Source: Chloroflexota bacterium (lineage in GTDB: Bacteria > Chloroflexota > Ktedonobacteria > Ktedonobacterales > JADMIN01). Taken from it: a stretch of DNA of 64,000 bases. The translations under genes were made by a program, and so were the position numbers. Position 1 is the stretch's first letter. The number at the start of each line of letters is the position of its first letter. The stretch is taken from assembly GCA_021323855.1 (NCBI GenBank), contig JAJPKE010000013.1, forward strand, positions 1-64,000, read 5' to 3'. A model generated the notes under the pieces. The model ran no database searches. It was not told where the DNA came from and saw only the letters and a program-made list of their open reading frames with translations. Positions 42,375-51,293 of this stretch are shown here, piece after piece.

Positions 42375-43022
42375 TCATTGTGTGGTCTGGCGGCGCACCT
42401 GGAAGAGCTGGCGATCCGGCAGGCGCACCGCCGTCAGGATGCCGCTCTCGCAGGCGCCGGTGTCAATACCAATCTTGTTGAACTGCACGAGCGGCGCAGG
42501 CAGACGCCAGTGGCCGAAAACGACTGGCTTGCCCCAATCATACGTGCTTTCCAGAAATCCCTTTGGCCCCCACATCTTGAGGAAATCTGCCGTCTGCGCT
42601 GGCGGTTTACCTGGCAACACGCCCGCGTGGACGTAGTAGGCATAGCCATCCTCAAACTCGATGCGCGTCTCTTCCAGAAAGTCGCCCACGGCGAACGGCA
42701 ACGTGCCCTGATAGTCTTCCCAGAGGTCCAGCGCGCCCTCGATGCCCGGCGGTCCCTCGAAACGGAAACCGTTCCAGTGGCCCAGCCAGGCGTCCTCATG
42801 GTTGCCGCGCAGAAAGACACAGTGCGCATGCCGCTGTTGCAACTCGCGCAGCGCCAGCACCGTCGCCACCGAATCCTCGCCGCGATCCATATAATCGCCC
42901 AGGAAGACCAGCGTATCCTCGGCGCGGTAGGGCAGCAGGTCCAGCAGATGCTCCAACAGCGTCACCTCGCCATGCAGATCGCCGATAGCATACGTACAAC
43001 TGGACGCTTCGCTCTGTGGCAT
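42375..43022 (-). CDS. PPP-family metallophosphatase
   Basis: 215 residues. The three phosphatase motifs are all present: GDLHG (YAIGDLHGEVTLLEHLLDLL), GDYMDRG (FLGDYMDRGEDSVATVLALR) and GNHE (FLRGNHEDAWLGHW). A metal His follows in YYVHAGVLPGKPP and another in VVFGHWRLPAP. Short bacterial PPP enzymes act on Ser/Thr phosphoproteins or on diadenosine nucleotides. It lacks membrane segments. Same strand as the serine hydrolase that follows. The GTATAG-rich upstream stretch contains no gene. Confidence 0.88.
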   Translation of the reverse strand: MPQSEASSCTYAIGDLHGEVTLLEHLLDLLPYRAEDTLVFLGDYMDRGEDSVATVLALRELQQRHAHCVFLRGNHEDAWLGHWNGFRFEGPPGIEGALDLWEDYQGTLPFAVGDFLEETRIEFEDGYAYYVHAGVLPGKPPAQTADFLKMWGPKGFLESTYDWGKPVVFGHWRLPAPLVQFNKIGIDTGACESGILTAVRLPDRQLFQVRRQTTQ

Positions 43023-43402
43023 GCCGGAAACCTCATTGTATTCGCTGCGTATAGTGTTTTTACATGCGTCGTGTGCCTATGTAGAGTGCGCAGGAGTGGA
43101 GTATACCACGAAGCGGGTGATGCAAGCTGCAAGACGCAAAAGCAGGTACACGGGCGCGTCCTACGCACCGCTACCGCTATGGCCCGTGTGGGAGGGGTAT
43201 CATGTCTCCGAGGCCACGCAGCACCCCTCGCAAGTTACATGCCAATAAGTCCGCATGCTATTGCTGAGCAACGAACGAGCGATGAGATGATGAAACTACG
43301 CGAAATTGGCAGGCGTAACCATAGGCGTAAGGATAGGCATAACAGTGGTAGAATGATCTGCTGGCCAGGCGAATAGAGATGGAAGCATGTGGGGAGCCAA
43401 TG
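43023..43402. other. Divergent noncoding region
   Basis: Between the phosphatase and the APH-type kinase genes. It includes three 12-base direct repeats (43311-43346) and a possible -10 TAGAAT at 43349; no gene is seen. Confidence 0.5.
43311..43346 (+). repeat. Three tandem 12-base repeats upstream of the kinase gene
   Basis: AGGCGTAACCAT, AGGCGTAAGGAT and AGGCATAACAGT follow one another without gaps. They could be repeated binding sites for a regulator, with a likely -10 just downstream. Confidence 0.5.
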
Positions 43403-44422
43403 ATGAACGTTGAACTGTTGCAGCAGACATGGGCGCTACCGGGTCCGAGGCGGGTCACACCGCTGGCGCAGGGGACGAATAATGTAGTGCAGCGCGTGGA
43501 AACGCCAGCCGGCGATTATGTGCTGCGCCTCTATGGTAATCACGCGGACCCCGGACGGCTGCGCTTCGAGCATCAGGTGTTGGCGCTGCTGGATGCCTTG
43601 CGCCTGCCGTTTGCTCTGCCGCTCCCCCTGCCTGCGGTGACGGGTGAACGCGCCGCACTGCTCTCCGATGAGCAGGGAGATACGCTGGCAACGCTGACAC
43701 CCTTCATCGCTGGTGATGCCCCACAGCGCGATGATCTGCCACAGGCAGAAGCGGCTGGCGAAGCGTTGGGAATACTGGATGTGGCGCTGGCACAGGTGGA
43801 GGCGTCGGACGCGCTGGCGAGCAGTGCAACATATAGCTGGCGCTCCTATGGTGATCTGGAGCATTGTCATCCGCTGGTGCCGGACCCGCTGGCGGCGCTG
43901 CAAACGTTGCCAGTGGATGAGGAAGTGCGCCGCCGCCTGGTCGCGCGCTATCGCTGGCTGATGGAGGAGCAGATACCGGCGCTCTATGCAAGCCTGCCAC
44001 AGCAACTTGCGCATGAGGATTATGGTCCCGACAACATTTTAATGAAAGGAACCAGCGTCACCGGCGTGCTGGACTTCGAGTTCTGCGCCCACGACCTGCG
44101 CGCGATGGACCTGCTGGTGGCGTTGAGCTGGTGGCCGGTGGAGCAATTCGGCAGCGGCGCGGAATGGCCGATCATTGAAGCGTTCACCCGTGGCTATGCG
44201 CGGCGCGTGACATTGACCGGGCCGGAGATCGAGGCGATGCCCACACTCTATATCCTGCGCGCCTACACCTCGCTGATTCATCGTCTGGGTCGCCAGCGCC
44301 AGGGGCTGAGTTCAGAGCAGGCGGTGACGGCGCGCGCAACAGCGGCGCTGGAACGCGAGGACTGGCTGGAAGCGCACGGCGAGCAATGGCTCCAACTCTT
44401 GCGCACAATCTTCGCCAGCTAG
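43403..44422 (+). CDS. APH/homoserine-kinase-like phosphotransferase
   Basis: 339 residues from the ATG at 43403 (GGGGAG six bases upstream); a second ATG lies three bases before. The kinase fold shows a nucleotide-binding N-lobe (RRVTPLAQGTNNVVQRVETP then AGDYVLRLYGNH), the catalytic loop QLAHEDYGPDNILM (H-x-D-x-x-x-x-N) and the metal-binding GVLDFEFCAHDLRAMDLLVA (D-x-E/D). The substrate may be an aminoglycoside, choline, homoserine or another small molecule. Its neighbours give no hint of drug resistance. Its end overlaps the convergent decarboxylase gene by 4 bases. Confidence 0.85.
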   Translation: MNVELLQQTWALPGPRRVTPLAQGTNNVVQRVETPAGDYVLRLYGNHADPGRLRFEHQVLALLDALRLPFALPLPLPAVTGERAALLSDEQGDTLATLTPFIAGDAPQRDDLPQAEAAGEALGILDVALAQVEASDALASSATYSWRSYGDLEHCHPLVPDPLAALQTLPVDEEVRRRLVARYRWLMEEQIPALYASLPQQLAHEDYGPDNILMKGTSVTGVLDFEFCAHDLRAMDLLVALSWWPVEQFGSGAEWPIIEAFTRGYARRVTLTGPEIEAMPTLYILRAYTSLIHRLGRQRQGLSSEQAVTARATAALEREDWLEAHGEQWLQLLRTIFAS

Positions 44423-45798
44423 CTGAGGTTGCGGGCGACCCGTATCATCGCTGCCAGGCTGCGCTCCACGTCCTCATCGGTTGTGGCCCAGGAGGAGACG
44501 CTGATGCGCATGGCGGCGCGTCCCTGCCAGACCGTGCCGCCGCACCAGCAGGTGCCGTCGGATTGAATGGCGGCGATAGTGCGGCGTGTCGTCTCGTCAT
44601 CGCCAAACGAGACCAACACCTGATTCAGCGCGACCTCGTTGAGAATGGTGAAGCCCGCGCTGCGCAATCCTTCAGCGAAGCGCGTCGCATGCCGGCAGCA
44701 GCGCTCGACCAGATCAGCCACCCCGGCGCGGCCCAGCGAGCGCAGCGCCGCCCAGATTTCGATGCCACGCTCCCGCCGTGAAGACTCTGGTGTATACGCC
44801 AGCGGCTCACGTACCGGCTCCTGTGGCAGATAGGCGGCGCTGATGGACATGGCGCCGCGCAGATGTTCCGGGTCACGCACGAAGGCGACACCGCTGTCAT
44901 AGGGCGTATTTAGCCATTTGTGCAGGTCGGTCGCCCAGGAATCCGCCTCCGCCACCCCGGCCACCAGATGCGCCCGCGCAGGTGCCGCGCCCGCCCAGAG
45001 ACCGAACGCGCCATCCACATGCACCCATGCGTCTGCGGCATGAGCAGCGGCAATGAGGTCCGCCAGCGGGTCGAAGGCGCCAGTGTTGACGTTGCCTGCC
45101 TGCAAACACACGATAGCGGGGCCAGAGAGCGACGGAAAAGCATCGGCGCGCATCCGCCCCTGGCCGTCCACCGGCACGCGCACTACGCGATTGCGGCCCA
45201 GCCCCAGCAGCCCCAACGCCTTGAAGAGCGTGCTATGCGCCTCCTCACCCACGACCACAGTAATGGGTGGTGCGCCAAACAGCCCGTCCGCCTCGACATC
45301 CCAGCCAGCACGCGCCAGCACGGCGTGTCGCGCCGCCGCCAATCCAGAAAAGTTCGCCATCGTCGCGCCAGTCACGAAGGCAGCGCCAGCATCGGCAGGC
45401 AGACCCAGCACATCCAGCAGCCAGCGCAGAGCAATCGTCTCAATAGCGACGGCGAGCGGTGAGGACGCCAGCGAAAAGCTGTTCTGATCCCACGCGCCAG
45501 CCAGCCAGTTCGCGGCCACCGTCGCCGGCAACGCGCCGCCCGTCACGAAGCCGAAGTAGCGTCCGCCGGTGCTGGCAACTGTCGCTGGTGCGCCCACCTC
45601 ATCCAGCAGTTTCAGCACAGCGACAGGATCGCTGGGTCGTTCGGGGAGTGGCGTATCCAGCGCGCTGAGTCCAGCGATAGCTTCCGGCGTGGGGTAGACG
45701 GGCCGCTCATCGCGGGTATGGAGATAGGTCAGCGCGCGCTCGGCGGCATTGTGTAGCAGGTTGTCCATGTCTATGTCCATGCTCGATTCTCTGCCCAT
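44419..45798 (-). CDS. PLP-dependent decarboxylase (group II, aromatic/acidic amino acid type)
   Basis: 459 residues. PLP Lys motif: DSWATDLHKWLNTPYDSGVA. GAAFVTGATMANFSGLAAAR and VVVGEEAHSTLFKALGLLGL contact the cofactor, and WVHVDGAFGLWAGAAPARA has the Asp that pairs with the pyridine ring. The pattern is that of group II decarboxylases (glutamate, tyrosine and aromatic L-amino acid decarboxylase, and related carbon-carbon lyases). Substrate not decidable by eye. Start ATG at 45798 has a modest Shine-Dalgarno (AGCAGG); a second Met 6 codons later is possible. Confidence 0.85.
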   Translation of the reverse strand: MGRESSMDIDMDNLLHNAAERALTYLHTRDERPVYPTPEAIAGLSALDTPLPERPSDPVAVLKLLDEVGAPATVASTGGRYFGFVTGGALPATVAANWLAGAWDQNSFSLASSPLAVAIETIALRWLLDVLGLPADAGAAFVTGATMANFSGLAAARHAVLARAGWDVEADGLFGAPPITVVVGEEAHSTLFKALGLLGLGRNRVVRVPVDGQGRMRADAFPSLSGPAIVCLQAGNVNTGAFDPLADLIAAAHAADAWVHVDGAFGLWAGAAPARAHLVAGVAEADSWATDLHKWLNTPYDSGVAFVRDPEHLRGAMSISAAYLPQEPVREPLAYTPESSRRERGIEIWAALRSLGRAGVADLVERCCRHATRFAEGLRSAGFTILNEVALNQVLVSFGDDETTRRTIAAIQSDGTCWCGGTVWQGRAAMRISVSSWATTDEDVERSLAAMIRVARNLS

Positions 45799-45875
45799 TG
45801 ACCTGCTCTCATGCGCGCGCTAGAGAAATTGACAGGAGTGACAGACGTGATGGTAATACGCTGCTTTCACGCAGG

Positions 45876-46139
45876 CTAATTGTGGTTGTGGCAGCCGCAG
45901 GAGCCACCGCAGCACCCGCCGCCCGTGTCGCCACCCGCATCGCTGGCATAGTCCTCGGCGTAGCTGCCGTAGCCATCATCAGCGCCCACGCGGACAGTCC
46001 GTGCGACCATCGGGAAGAGTTTGCGCACGTTTGTTCCTTGACAGGTGGCGCAGACCTTCGCCTCACGCGAGGCGCTATAGCTGGTCAATACCTCGAACTT
46101 CGCATTGCAATCGGCGCAATAATATTCATACAGCGGCAT
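45876..46139 (-). CDS. FmdB-type zinc ribbon protein
   Basis: 87 residues. The N-terminal zinc ribbon MPLYEYYCADCNAKFEVLTS and the second CxxC (AKVCATCQG) place it in the FmdB family of putative regulators. The C-terminus is glycine-rich with a cluster of Cys (GCCGGSCGCHNHN) that could bind a further metal. Role unknown; such proteins are often encoded near unrelated genes. AAAGGATGACG lies upstream of the ATG. Divergent from the His-rich gene, with about 340 bases between them. Confidence 0.85.
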   Translation of the reverse strand: MPLYEYYCADCNAKFEVLTSYSASREAKVCATCQGTNVRKLFPMVARTVRVGADDGYGSYAEDYASDAGGDTGGGCCGGSCGCHNHN

Positions 46140-46482
46140 GTCTCGTCATCCTTTCGTTTCATCGGAACTGCTGAAGAGATTATCCAGCATTTTCGGCACA
46201 AAGACAACGGCAAATGCGCGCAGGCCACACATCATGCTTCAGATCATGCTTCAGATTGCTGGATACGCTGTGCCAGATTATCATGAAGGGTATGGATGGT
46301 GACGATGGCAGCATAAAGAACATACATATCATGGATGCGTAGCTACGCCATCATACGTTATCACTGATATACTACTGGTTTCCAATAGTTCCCTACAGAA
46401 AGCATTGACTGTCTGATTGGGAACTCGCCTATATTATCGAGCGCCGCGCGCTCGTCTCGTAGATCGCGTAAGGAGTCTCGTC
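46140..46482 (+). promoter_or_regulatory. Upstream region and probable promoter of the His-rich protein gene
   Basis: TTGACT at 46405-46410 and TATATT at 46430-46435 are separated by 19 bases, slightly long for a SigA promoter. The rest of the interval is noncoding, with no strong structure seen. Confidence 0.4.
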
Positions 46483-47583
46483 ATGAGTAGTGGACATAAC
46501 AATCGCGGGCGGAACAATAATAACCGCCGGGCGCGGCATGGGGGACAGCCGCGTAACATACAGAGCCAGCCGGTTTCTCCGCGTCGCGTCGAATCGGTGG
46601 CGCGGGCTACCACTCCTGCGCCAGTGACGCCTGTTAAACCTGTTATACCCATTGCGCCAACCAATGAGCCGGAGCAGCAGAACGACATTTTCGATGAGGG
46701 CGAAGACGTCGTTGTTTCGCAGCCTCCTCAGCCGTTACCGGCGTATGAGCAGCCGGTTGCGCTATCCGGGGCAGCCGGTACGGTGCAGTTTGCGGGAAAT
46801 GAGAGAAAGGCGGAACATGCGGGAAATGCGGCAACCGATACGCGCGCACCGCAACTGATTCCACCAACACCACCTGCGTCACCACCGCCATCTACACCCT
46901 CCACACAGGCGCCTACCGAGCGCGGAGCGCCGTCCGGCAGCATCCGCGCGCCGTTCGCCCCAGGGCAACATCCCACGCATAGCGCACCGGCAGCTACCCG
47001 CCAGAGCGCGCCCAGCGGCAGCCAGAATGGTCACGTCGCTCAGCCGCCAGCTACGCCAACCGCTGCCACCGATCCCTATGAAGCAGCGCCATTGGGAGCG
47101 CAACGATCATTTGCGCGACCGGCTGCTCATAATACGCCACAGCCAGAGCGCCCAACCAACGACACCGAAAACGATACGACGGCGCAACGAGCGCCTGGAA
47201 CTGGCGAGCGTTGGGCAGGATATCCGGCGGCGTCCGCGCACGTCGAGCATGCGCATCATGAGCATCATGAGCATCATGCGGAACACCCCACCGCCTGGGA
47301 CCGGCAGGGGCATGGCGAGCAGGACGCTCATGGCGGAGAAAGCCATGAGCGAGACGTGCGCGGCGATGTTGGCCCGTTGATAGACTCGCTGCACGAACTC
47401 TTTGAGCGGGACCGTTCGGTTGCCAGCCAGGGCGGCGTCGCGCGCTGTGGCATTTGCTATCTGCATTTCCGCCTCAGCGATCTGCACTATCGTGAGGAAG
47501 AAGGGTTTTACGTCTGCGCCAACTGCGCGCGGGCGCTGGGGCATAATCGCATCATGATGGTGCGGCGACAGCAACATACCTAG
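46483..47583 (+). CDS. Disordered His-rich protein with C-terminal zinc ribbon
   Basis: 366 residues from the ATG at 46483 (AAGGAG upstream; the frame opens at 46417). The first 250 residues are Asn/Arg-, Pro-, Ala- and Thr-rich and probably unstructured. Residues about 255-290 are a His-rich stretch (VEHAHHEHHEHHAEH), with DNA repeats of CATCATGAG at 47253-47278. The C-terminal 50 residues have two Cys pairs (RCGICYLHF and VCANCARAL), a likely zinc ribbon. Function unknown; metal binding or RNA/ribosome contacts would fit a composition like this. No family recognised. Confidence 0.6.
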   Translation: MSSGHNNRGRNNNNRRARHGGQPRNIQSQPVSPRRVESVARATTPAPVTPVKPVIPIAPTNEPEQQNDIFDEGEDVVVSQPPQPLPAYEQPVALSGAAGTVQFAGNERKAEHAGNAATDTRAPQLIPPTPPASPPPSTPSTQAPTERGAPSGSIRAPFAPGQHPTHSAPAATRQSAPSGSQNGHVAQPPATPTAATDPYEAAPLGAQRSFARPAAHNTPQPERPTNDTENDTTAQRAPGTGERWAGYPAASAHVEHAHHEHHEHHAEHPTAWDRQGHGEQDAHGGESHERDVRGDVGPLIDSLHELFERDRSVASQGGVARCGICYLHFRLSDLHYREEEGFYVCANCARALGHNRIMMVRRQQHT

Positions 47584-47798
47584 CGCCTGGCTGCGCATAG
47601 CTATTCTGGGCCATCCGCTCACCGCAGCGAAGGCGTTGGGGGTGCCCATACGTCCCGATCTGTGGTACAATAGGCGAGCATTGGCGCATTGTGCGCGTCG
47701 TTTTGTCGTGCGCGCCAGCGCCATTCCCAAAACACCCAAGACAACCAGAACAAAACGTCTAGCGCCTCCTGGCAGGAGGCCATCGAGGAGTAGAAACC

Positions 47799-47999
47799 GT
47801 GGGCGCATTACCAAAACGCCGTCTCTCGAATTCGCGCCAGGCCAACCGCCGCGCGCATCACAAAGTGCAGATTCCCCAGTTGACCATCTGCCCGCAGTGC
47901 CGCCAGACCCGCCGCGCGCACCATGCCTGCCCGAACTGTGGCACGTATCGTGGTCGCCAGGTGTTTGAGGTTCCGTCGCGCCGCACCAGCGCCGAATAA
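47799..47999 (+). CDS. rpmF: 50S ribosomal protein L32
   Basis: 66 residues of the large ribosomal subunit. GALPKRRLSNSRQANRRAHH is the conserved start, followed by two CxxC pairs (TICPQCRQ and HACPNCGTY) that bind zinc, so this is the zinc-containing (C+) form. GTG start with GGAG eight bases upstream. First gene of an apparent run rpmF-fabD-asp23-nusB-acpP, close to the usual rpmF-fab pairing; 107 bases separate it from fabD. The 215 bases before it hold no gene. Confidence 0.94.
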   Translation: MGALPKRRLSNSRQANRRAHHKVQIPQLTICPQCRQTRRAHHACPNCGTYRGRQVFEVPSRRTSAE

Positions 48000-48105
48000 G
48001 ACACAGAAGTCAAACAAGACGGCAGAACAACACAACAACACAACACCATCATCCACAACGAGTACACCAGGCGCAGAAGCGACATCAGCACTGACGGAGC
48101 ATAGC

Positions 48106-49155
48106 GTGAGCGAGCGTATCGCATTCGTGTTTCCTGGGCAGGGGAGCCAGGCGGTCGGCATGGGCGCAGATATCTATGACGCCTCGCCGACCGCTCGCCG
48201 TGTCTTTGAAATCGCAGACCAGGCGATAGGCCTGCCGCTTTCGGCCATCTGTTTTCAGGGACCGGAAGAGACCCTGCGGGAGACCATCAACACCCAGCCG
48301 GCCATCGTCACCACAAGCCTCGCGCTGCTGGCCGCCCTTCAGGTGGCCGCTGGCGCATCTGAAGCCGACGCCGGTGAACCCGCCCTGCACAGCCCACTTC
48401 AGCCAGCCTACGTCGCTGGGCATAGCGTCGGCGAATATGCGGCGCTGGCGGCCTCCGGCGCGCTGGGCATCTCAGACACGCTGCGGCTCGTGCGCGAGCG
48501 TGGCCGCCTGATGCACGAGGCAGGCGTCGCCTGCGACAGTGGCATGGCGGCGGTGCTAGGGATGGACGCCGCAATGTTGACCCAGGTATGCGCAGAGGCG
48601 AGCGAACGCGCCAGCGCGGAACTCGGCGCGGCAGCCAATGCGCCCAACGCCAACCCGGGCATGGGCAAGGTGGTGCTGGCGAACGACAACGCGCCCGGGC
48701 AGATCGTCATCTCTGGCGCTCGCCGTGCGCTGGACCTGGCGATGGAGCTGGCGCGCGAACGTGGCGCGAAGCGTGTCGTGCCGCTCTCGGTAAGCGGCGC
48801 GTTCCATTCCCCGGTCATGACGCCCGCCGCGCGTGGGCTGGCGCAGGCGGTGGACGCCGCGCCGCTCCATGACGCCACCATCCCGCTCATCGCCAACCGC
48901 AACGCCGAGCCGATCACGTCTGTAGCAGAATTGCGTACAGAACTGGCAGAGCAGATTGAATCTCCGGTACAATGGACACGAAGTATCGAATATCTTGCCG
49001 GGCAGGGTGTTCAGACCTTCGTGGAGATTGGCGCCGGACAGGTTCTCTCCGGCCTCATCAAGCGCATCGTCAAAGGCGCAACCACGCTCTCCGTCGCCAC
49101 GGCGGCGGATATCGCGCCAGTCGCTGAGCAGTTGCGTGCGCGGCTTGGCGTGTAA
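48106..49155 (+). CDS. fabD: Malonyl-CoA:ACP transacylase FabD
   Basis: 349 residues from the GTG at 48106 (ACGGAGC upstream). It loads malonyl groups on the acyl carrier protein at the start of fatty-acid synthesis. RIAFVFPGQGSQAVGMG is the family N-terminus (GQGSQ), VAGHSVGEYAALAASGAL has the nucleophile Ser in GHSVG, and SVSGAFHSPVMTPAARGL has the catalytic His. FVEIGAGQVLSGLIKRI is the C-terminal hallmark. A Glu/Ala-rich insertion lies near residues 80-97. The frame extends upstream to 47923 but that part is a low-complexity stretch. Followed by the asp23 gene after 110 bases. Confidence 0.94.
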   Translation: MSERIAFVFPGQGSQAVGMGADIYDASPTARRVFEIADQAIGLPLSAICFQGPEETLRETINTQPAIVTTSLALLAALQVAAGASEADAGEPALHSPLQPAYVAGHSVGEYAALAASGALGISDTLRLVRERGRLMHEAGVACDSGMAAVLGMDAAMLTQVCAEASERASAELGAAANAPNANPGMGKVVLANDNAPGQIVISGARRALDLAMELARERGAKRVVPLSVSGAFHSPVMTPAARGLAQAVDAAPLHDATIPLIANRNAEPITSVAELRTELAEQIESPVQWTRSIEYLAGQGVQTFVEIGAGQVLSGLIKRIVKGATTLSVATAADIAPVAEQLRARLGV

Positions 49156-49265
49156 CGCATACATGGCATCGCGCAGGCGCAATCTCCTTGTGTCACACTG
49201 CTGTCCGGTTGCCAGTTATTCTTGCGCCTGGTGTCTGGCAGGGGCGTTGGCGGGAGGAGTGAGCG

Positions 49266-49706
49266 ATGAGCAGGTGGCCGAACGGAACGGGTAAGCTCCC
49301 GGCATCCGCCACAGAGGCCACGCCGCAGGTGGACGATCACCCGGACTTCGCTGACCGCGACAGCCGCGACAGCCATCGCGGCGAGGAACTGGGCACAGTG
49401 AAGATTGCGCGGCGCGTGCTGCGAACCGTCATCGAAGAGGCGGCGCTTGGTGTGCCTGGTGTCGCGCGCATGGCTGGCATCCGCAACGACTGGCCGCATC
49501 TGCTGGGGCGTCCGCTGCCGCAGCACGGCATCAGCCTGGCCGTCCACGACCAGACGGTAGCGATGGACTTATACCTGATCGTTCAACCAGGCGCCAGCAT
49601 GGTGGATGTTGGTGCGAAGGTACAAGAGGCCGTAGGCGCGGCCGTAGAACACCTTCTGGGAATGGGAGTCAGCGAGATCAACGTGTATATTCAGGATGTC
49701 GCATAG
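49266..49706 (+). CDS. Asp23/Gls24-family protein
   Basis: 146 residues. The conserved segment GTVKIARRVLRTVIEEAALG with VPGVARMAG, LAVHDQTVAMDLYLIVQPGA and VGAKVQEAVGAAVEHLLGMG with VNVYIQDV-like NVYIQDVA is the Asp23 (alkaline shock) family pattern. In Firmicutes, relatives attach to membranes and respond to cell-wall stress. The first 40 residues are disordered. ATG start has GGGAGGAG in good position. It is directly upstream of nusB (2-base gap), a very common arrangement. Confidence 0.85.
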   Translation: MSRWPNGTGKLPASATEATPQVDDHPDFADRDSRDSHRGEELGTVKIARRVLRTVIEEAALGVPGVARMAGIRNDWPHLLGRPLPQHGISLAVHDQTVAMDLYLIVQPGASMVDVGAKVQEAVGAAVEHLLGMGVSEINVYIQDVA

Positions 49707-49708
49707 CA

Positions 49709-50155
49709 ATGGCCATCGGGATACGCCATCAGGCACGCATGATTGCCTTGCAAACGCTCTATGAATATGACGCCACGCATCACGACGTGCAGGATATCCT
49801 GCAACGCCACGCCGAGAACCGGCGGCTGGATGCGCGGGTACTCGCCTATGCGGACGAATTGGTACAGGGCGTGCTGGCGCACCTGGATCAGCTCGACGGC
49901 AACATCCAGGAGGCGGCGCACGAATGGCCGCTCGACCAGATGGCCCGCATAGACAAAAACATTCTCCGGCTTGCAATCTACGAGATTCTGTTTGATAATT
50001 CTGTGCCAGCGAAGGCCGCCATCAATGAGGCTGTCGAACTTGCCAAGACCTTTGGAAGCGACACCTCCAGCCGGTTCATCAACGGCGTCCTTGGCACAGT
50101 ATTTTCCCGGTTTCAAGGGGCGCCAGCAGCCAACACCGGAAGTGAGGTACAGTAG
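49709..50155 (+). CDS. nusB: Transcription antitermination protein NusB
   Basis: 148 residues. Binds boxA RNA with NusE to allow rRNA antitermination. [20 protein letters not shown] is the family N-terminus, and [20 protein letters not shown] with [19 protein letters not shown] then [13 protein letters not shown] form the conserved core. All-helical, of normal length. It starts 2 bases after the Asp23-family gene and ends 1 base before acpP, so it is within one operon. Confidence 0.92.
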   Translation: MAIGIRHQARMIALQTLYEYDATHHDVQDILQRHAENRRLDARVLAYADELVQGVLAHLDQLDGNIQEAAHEWPLDQMARIDKNILRLAIYEILFDNSVPAKAAINEAVELAKTFGSDTSSRFINGVLGTVFSRFQGAPAANTGSEVQ

Positions 50156-50156
50156 C

Positions 50157-50405
50157 ATGTCCATGTCCAGAGAAGATATCCTAGCCAAGCTCAAGCCGAT
50201 CATTGCAGAGCAGCTCGGCGTTGATGAGTCTGAAGTGAAAGAGGATGCCTCGTTCACTGAAGACCTCAACGCGGATTCGCTCGATCTGGTGGAACTCATC
50301 ATGTCGCTCGAAGAGCAGTTCAAGCTGCAAATCAGCGATGAGGACGCCGAGAAGATCACCACCGTCGGCGAAGCGGTTGACTACATCAGCGAACACGCCA
50401 GCTAA
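50157..50405 (+). CDS. acpP: Acyl carrier protein
   Basis: 82 residues. The phosphopantetheine attachment serine is Ser41 in [20 protein letters not shown] (DSL motif). The sequence is acidic and helical, as in Acp[21 protein letters not shown] and [17 protein letters not shown] are typical. Start ATG 50157 has GTGAGG upstream and overlaps nothing; the nusB stop is 2 bases before. Last gene of the run, followed by a strong terminator. It pairs naturally with fabD. Confidence 0.95.
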   Translation: MSMSREDILAKLKPIIAEQLGVDESEVKEDASFTEDLNADSLDLVELIMSLEEQFKLQISDEDAEKITTVGEAVDYISEHAS

Positions 50406-50468
50406 CCGGCTGGTCTGTTTCGCGCTACGGTCAACGCACACCAATTCAGCTTCTTTTCAGGATAACCC

Positions 50469-50507
50469 AGGAAAATGCGAGAGCCTTCCGGCTGCTCGTA
50501 TTTTCCT
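50469..50507 (+). terminator. Rho-independent terminator of acpP operon
   Basis: AGGAAAATGCGAG-AGCC pairs with GGCTGCTCGTATTTTCCT (one bulge and one wobble), followed by the T-rich GTTTGTTTATTTG. Confidence 0.8.
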
Positions 50508-50641
50508 GTTTGTTTATTTGCTGACCTGCTATCCATTTGCGCCACACGCGCGCTAGGCCGCGAGGACGAAGCGCAGGAGGCCGAACGCCAGGCACAGGAA
50601 CTCGGCGGCTGATTGAGATGATAGTTGGCACAAGCGGTCTG

Positions 50642-50679
50642 GCGGTTGAAACCGCGCCTGAATGGCTTTCAGCCGCGAA
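50642..50679 (+). repeat. Family B repeat, single arm
   Basis: GCGGTTGAAACCGC then the 26-base arm at 50654-50679, in the variant form GCCTGAATGGCTTTCAGC. It lies beyond the 3' end of the frameshifted DUF433 gene. Confidence 0.75.
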
Positions 50680-50694
50680 ATCCGCCTACGCGGG

Positions 50695-50978
50695 TTATGG
50701 GCAGGCATCCGTATCGCGTTCCAGCGCCTGCTGGGCATAGGCAAGCGCAGCAGCAATCCCTTCACAGTCAAGCGGGGATAGTTGGCAAGCAATTCTTCTG
50801 TGGTCGCCCCACTGGCCAACTCTTCTAAAATCAACTCGACAGTCAACCGTGTGCCGGTCAGCGTCGGTTTGCCGGCCATGATGTTCGGGTCAACCGTAAT
50901 GCCAGGAATATTCGGAATGTTTTCACTGCCAGGAGGTCCGGACTCCGGCGTATCATGATCGTGCATTTGCTGTGGCAT
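50695..50978 (-). pseudogene. DUF433 antitoxin-like gene with a one-base frameshift
   Basis: The N-terminus runs to ITVDPNIMAGKPTLTGTRLT then VELILEELASGATTEELLAN and YPRLTVK, the DUF433 signature. The frame then shifts at about 50763. Read two bases on, the sequence continues GIAAALAYAQQALERDTDAC and stops with TAA at 50695-50697, the expected end of a DUF433 protein. A missing G in the GTG-GAA context (giving GTG-AAG) would explain it. Left unshifted, the frame runs through a family B repeat to 50553. DUF433 proteins are usually antitoxins of DUF5615 PIN-like toxins; none is seen here. Confidence 0.65.
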
Positions 50979-50990
50979 ACTCCCTCATTA

Positions 50991-51272
50991 CTATATAGCA
51001 GCAATGAGAATGACGAGGAAAAAACACCCTGCTCCTATGAGGCAACCTAACGGAACACTGACCTTTCTGAGCCACGCCAATGCTCCAGAAATGAGGAGCA
51101 GCCCCAGAATACAAACACATCCCGTTGTTAATGTATCTCCTGTCCCACTTGATGCCTGCACCTCACCTATGTGCAGAGCAACACCAGTGATGATGCTACC
51201 CAAAAACGCCAAGCCCACTAGAACTGCTCTGAACCCCTGTTCCAACGGCGATGGAGATGGTCGCGTACTCAT
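50991..51272 (-). CDS. Small three-helix membrane protein downstream of a TIR gene
   Basis: 93 residues with hydrophobic segments at about 13-35, 45-65 and 72-92 (LGCLIGAGCFFLVILIAAI). GGGGAGGAA precedes the ATG. It starts 21 bases after the TIR gene stop and precedes the DUF433 gene by 12 bases, so the three are probably one transcript. No family recognised. A membrane partner for the TIR protein is an inference from position only. Confidence 0.55.
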   Translation of the reverse strand: MSTRPSPSPLEQGFRAVLVGLAFLGSIITGVALHIGEVQASSGTGDTLTTGCVCILGLLLISGALAWLRKVSVPLGCLIGAGCFFLVILIAAI

Positions 51273-51293
51273 GAGCTATTCCTCCCCTCGATA

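Noticed and set aside
42336..43376. 346-residue plus-strand frame opposite the phosphatase
   Set aside because: Shadow of a minus-strand gene with all PPP motifs.
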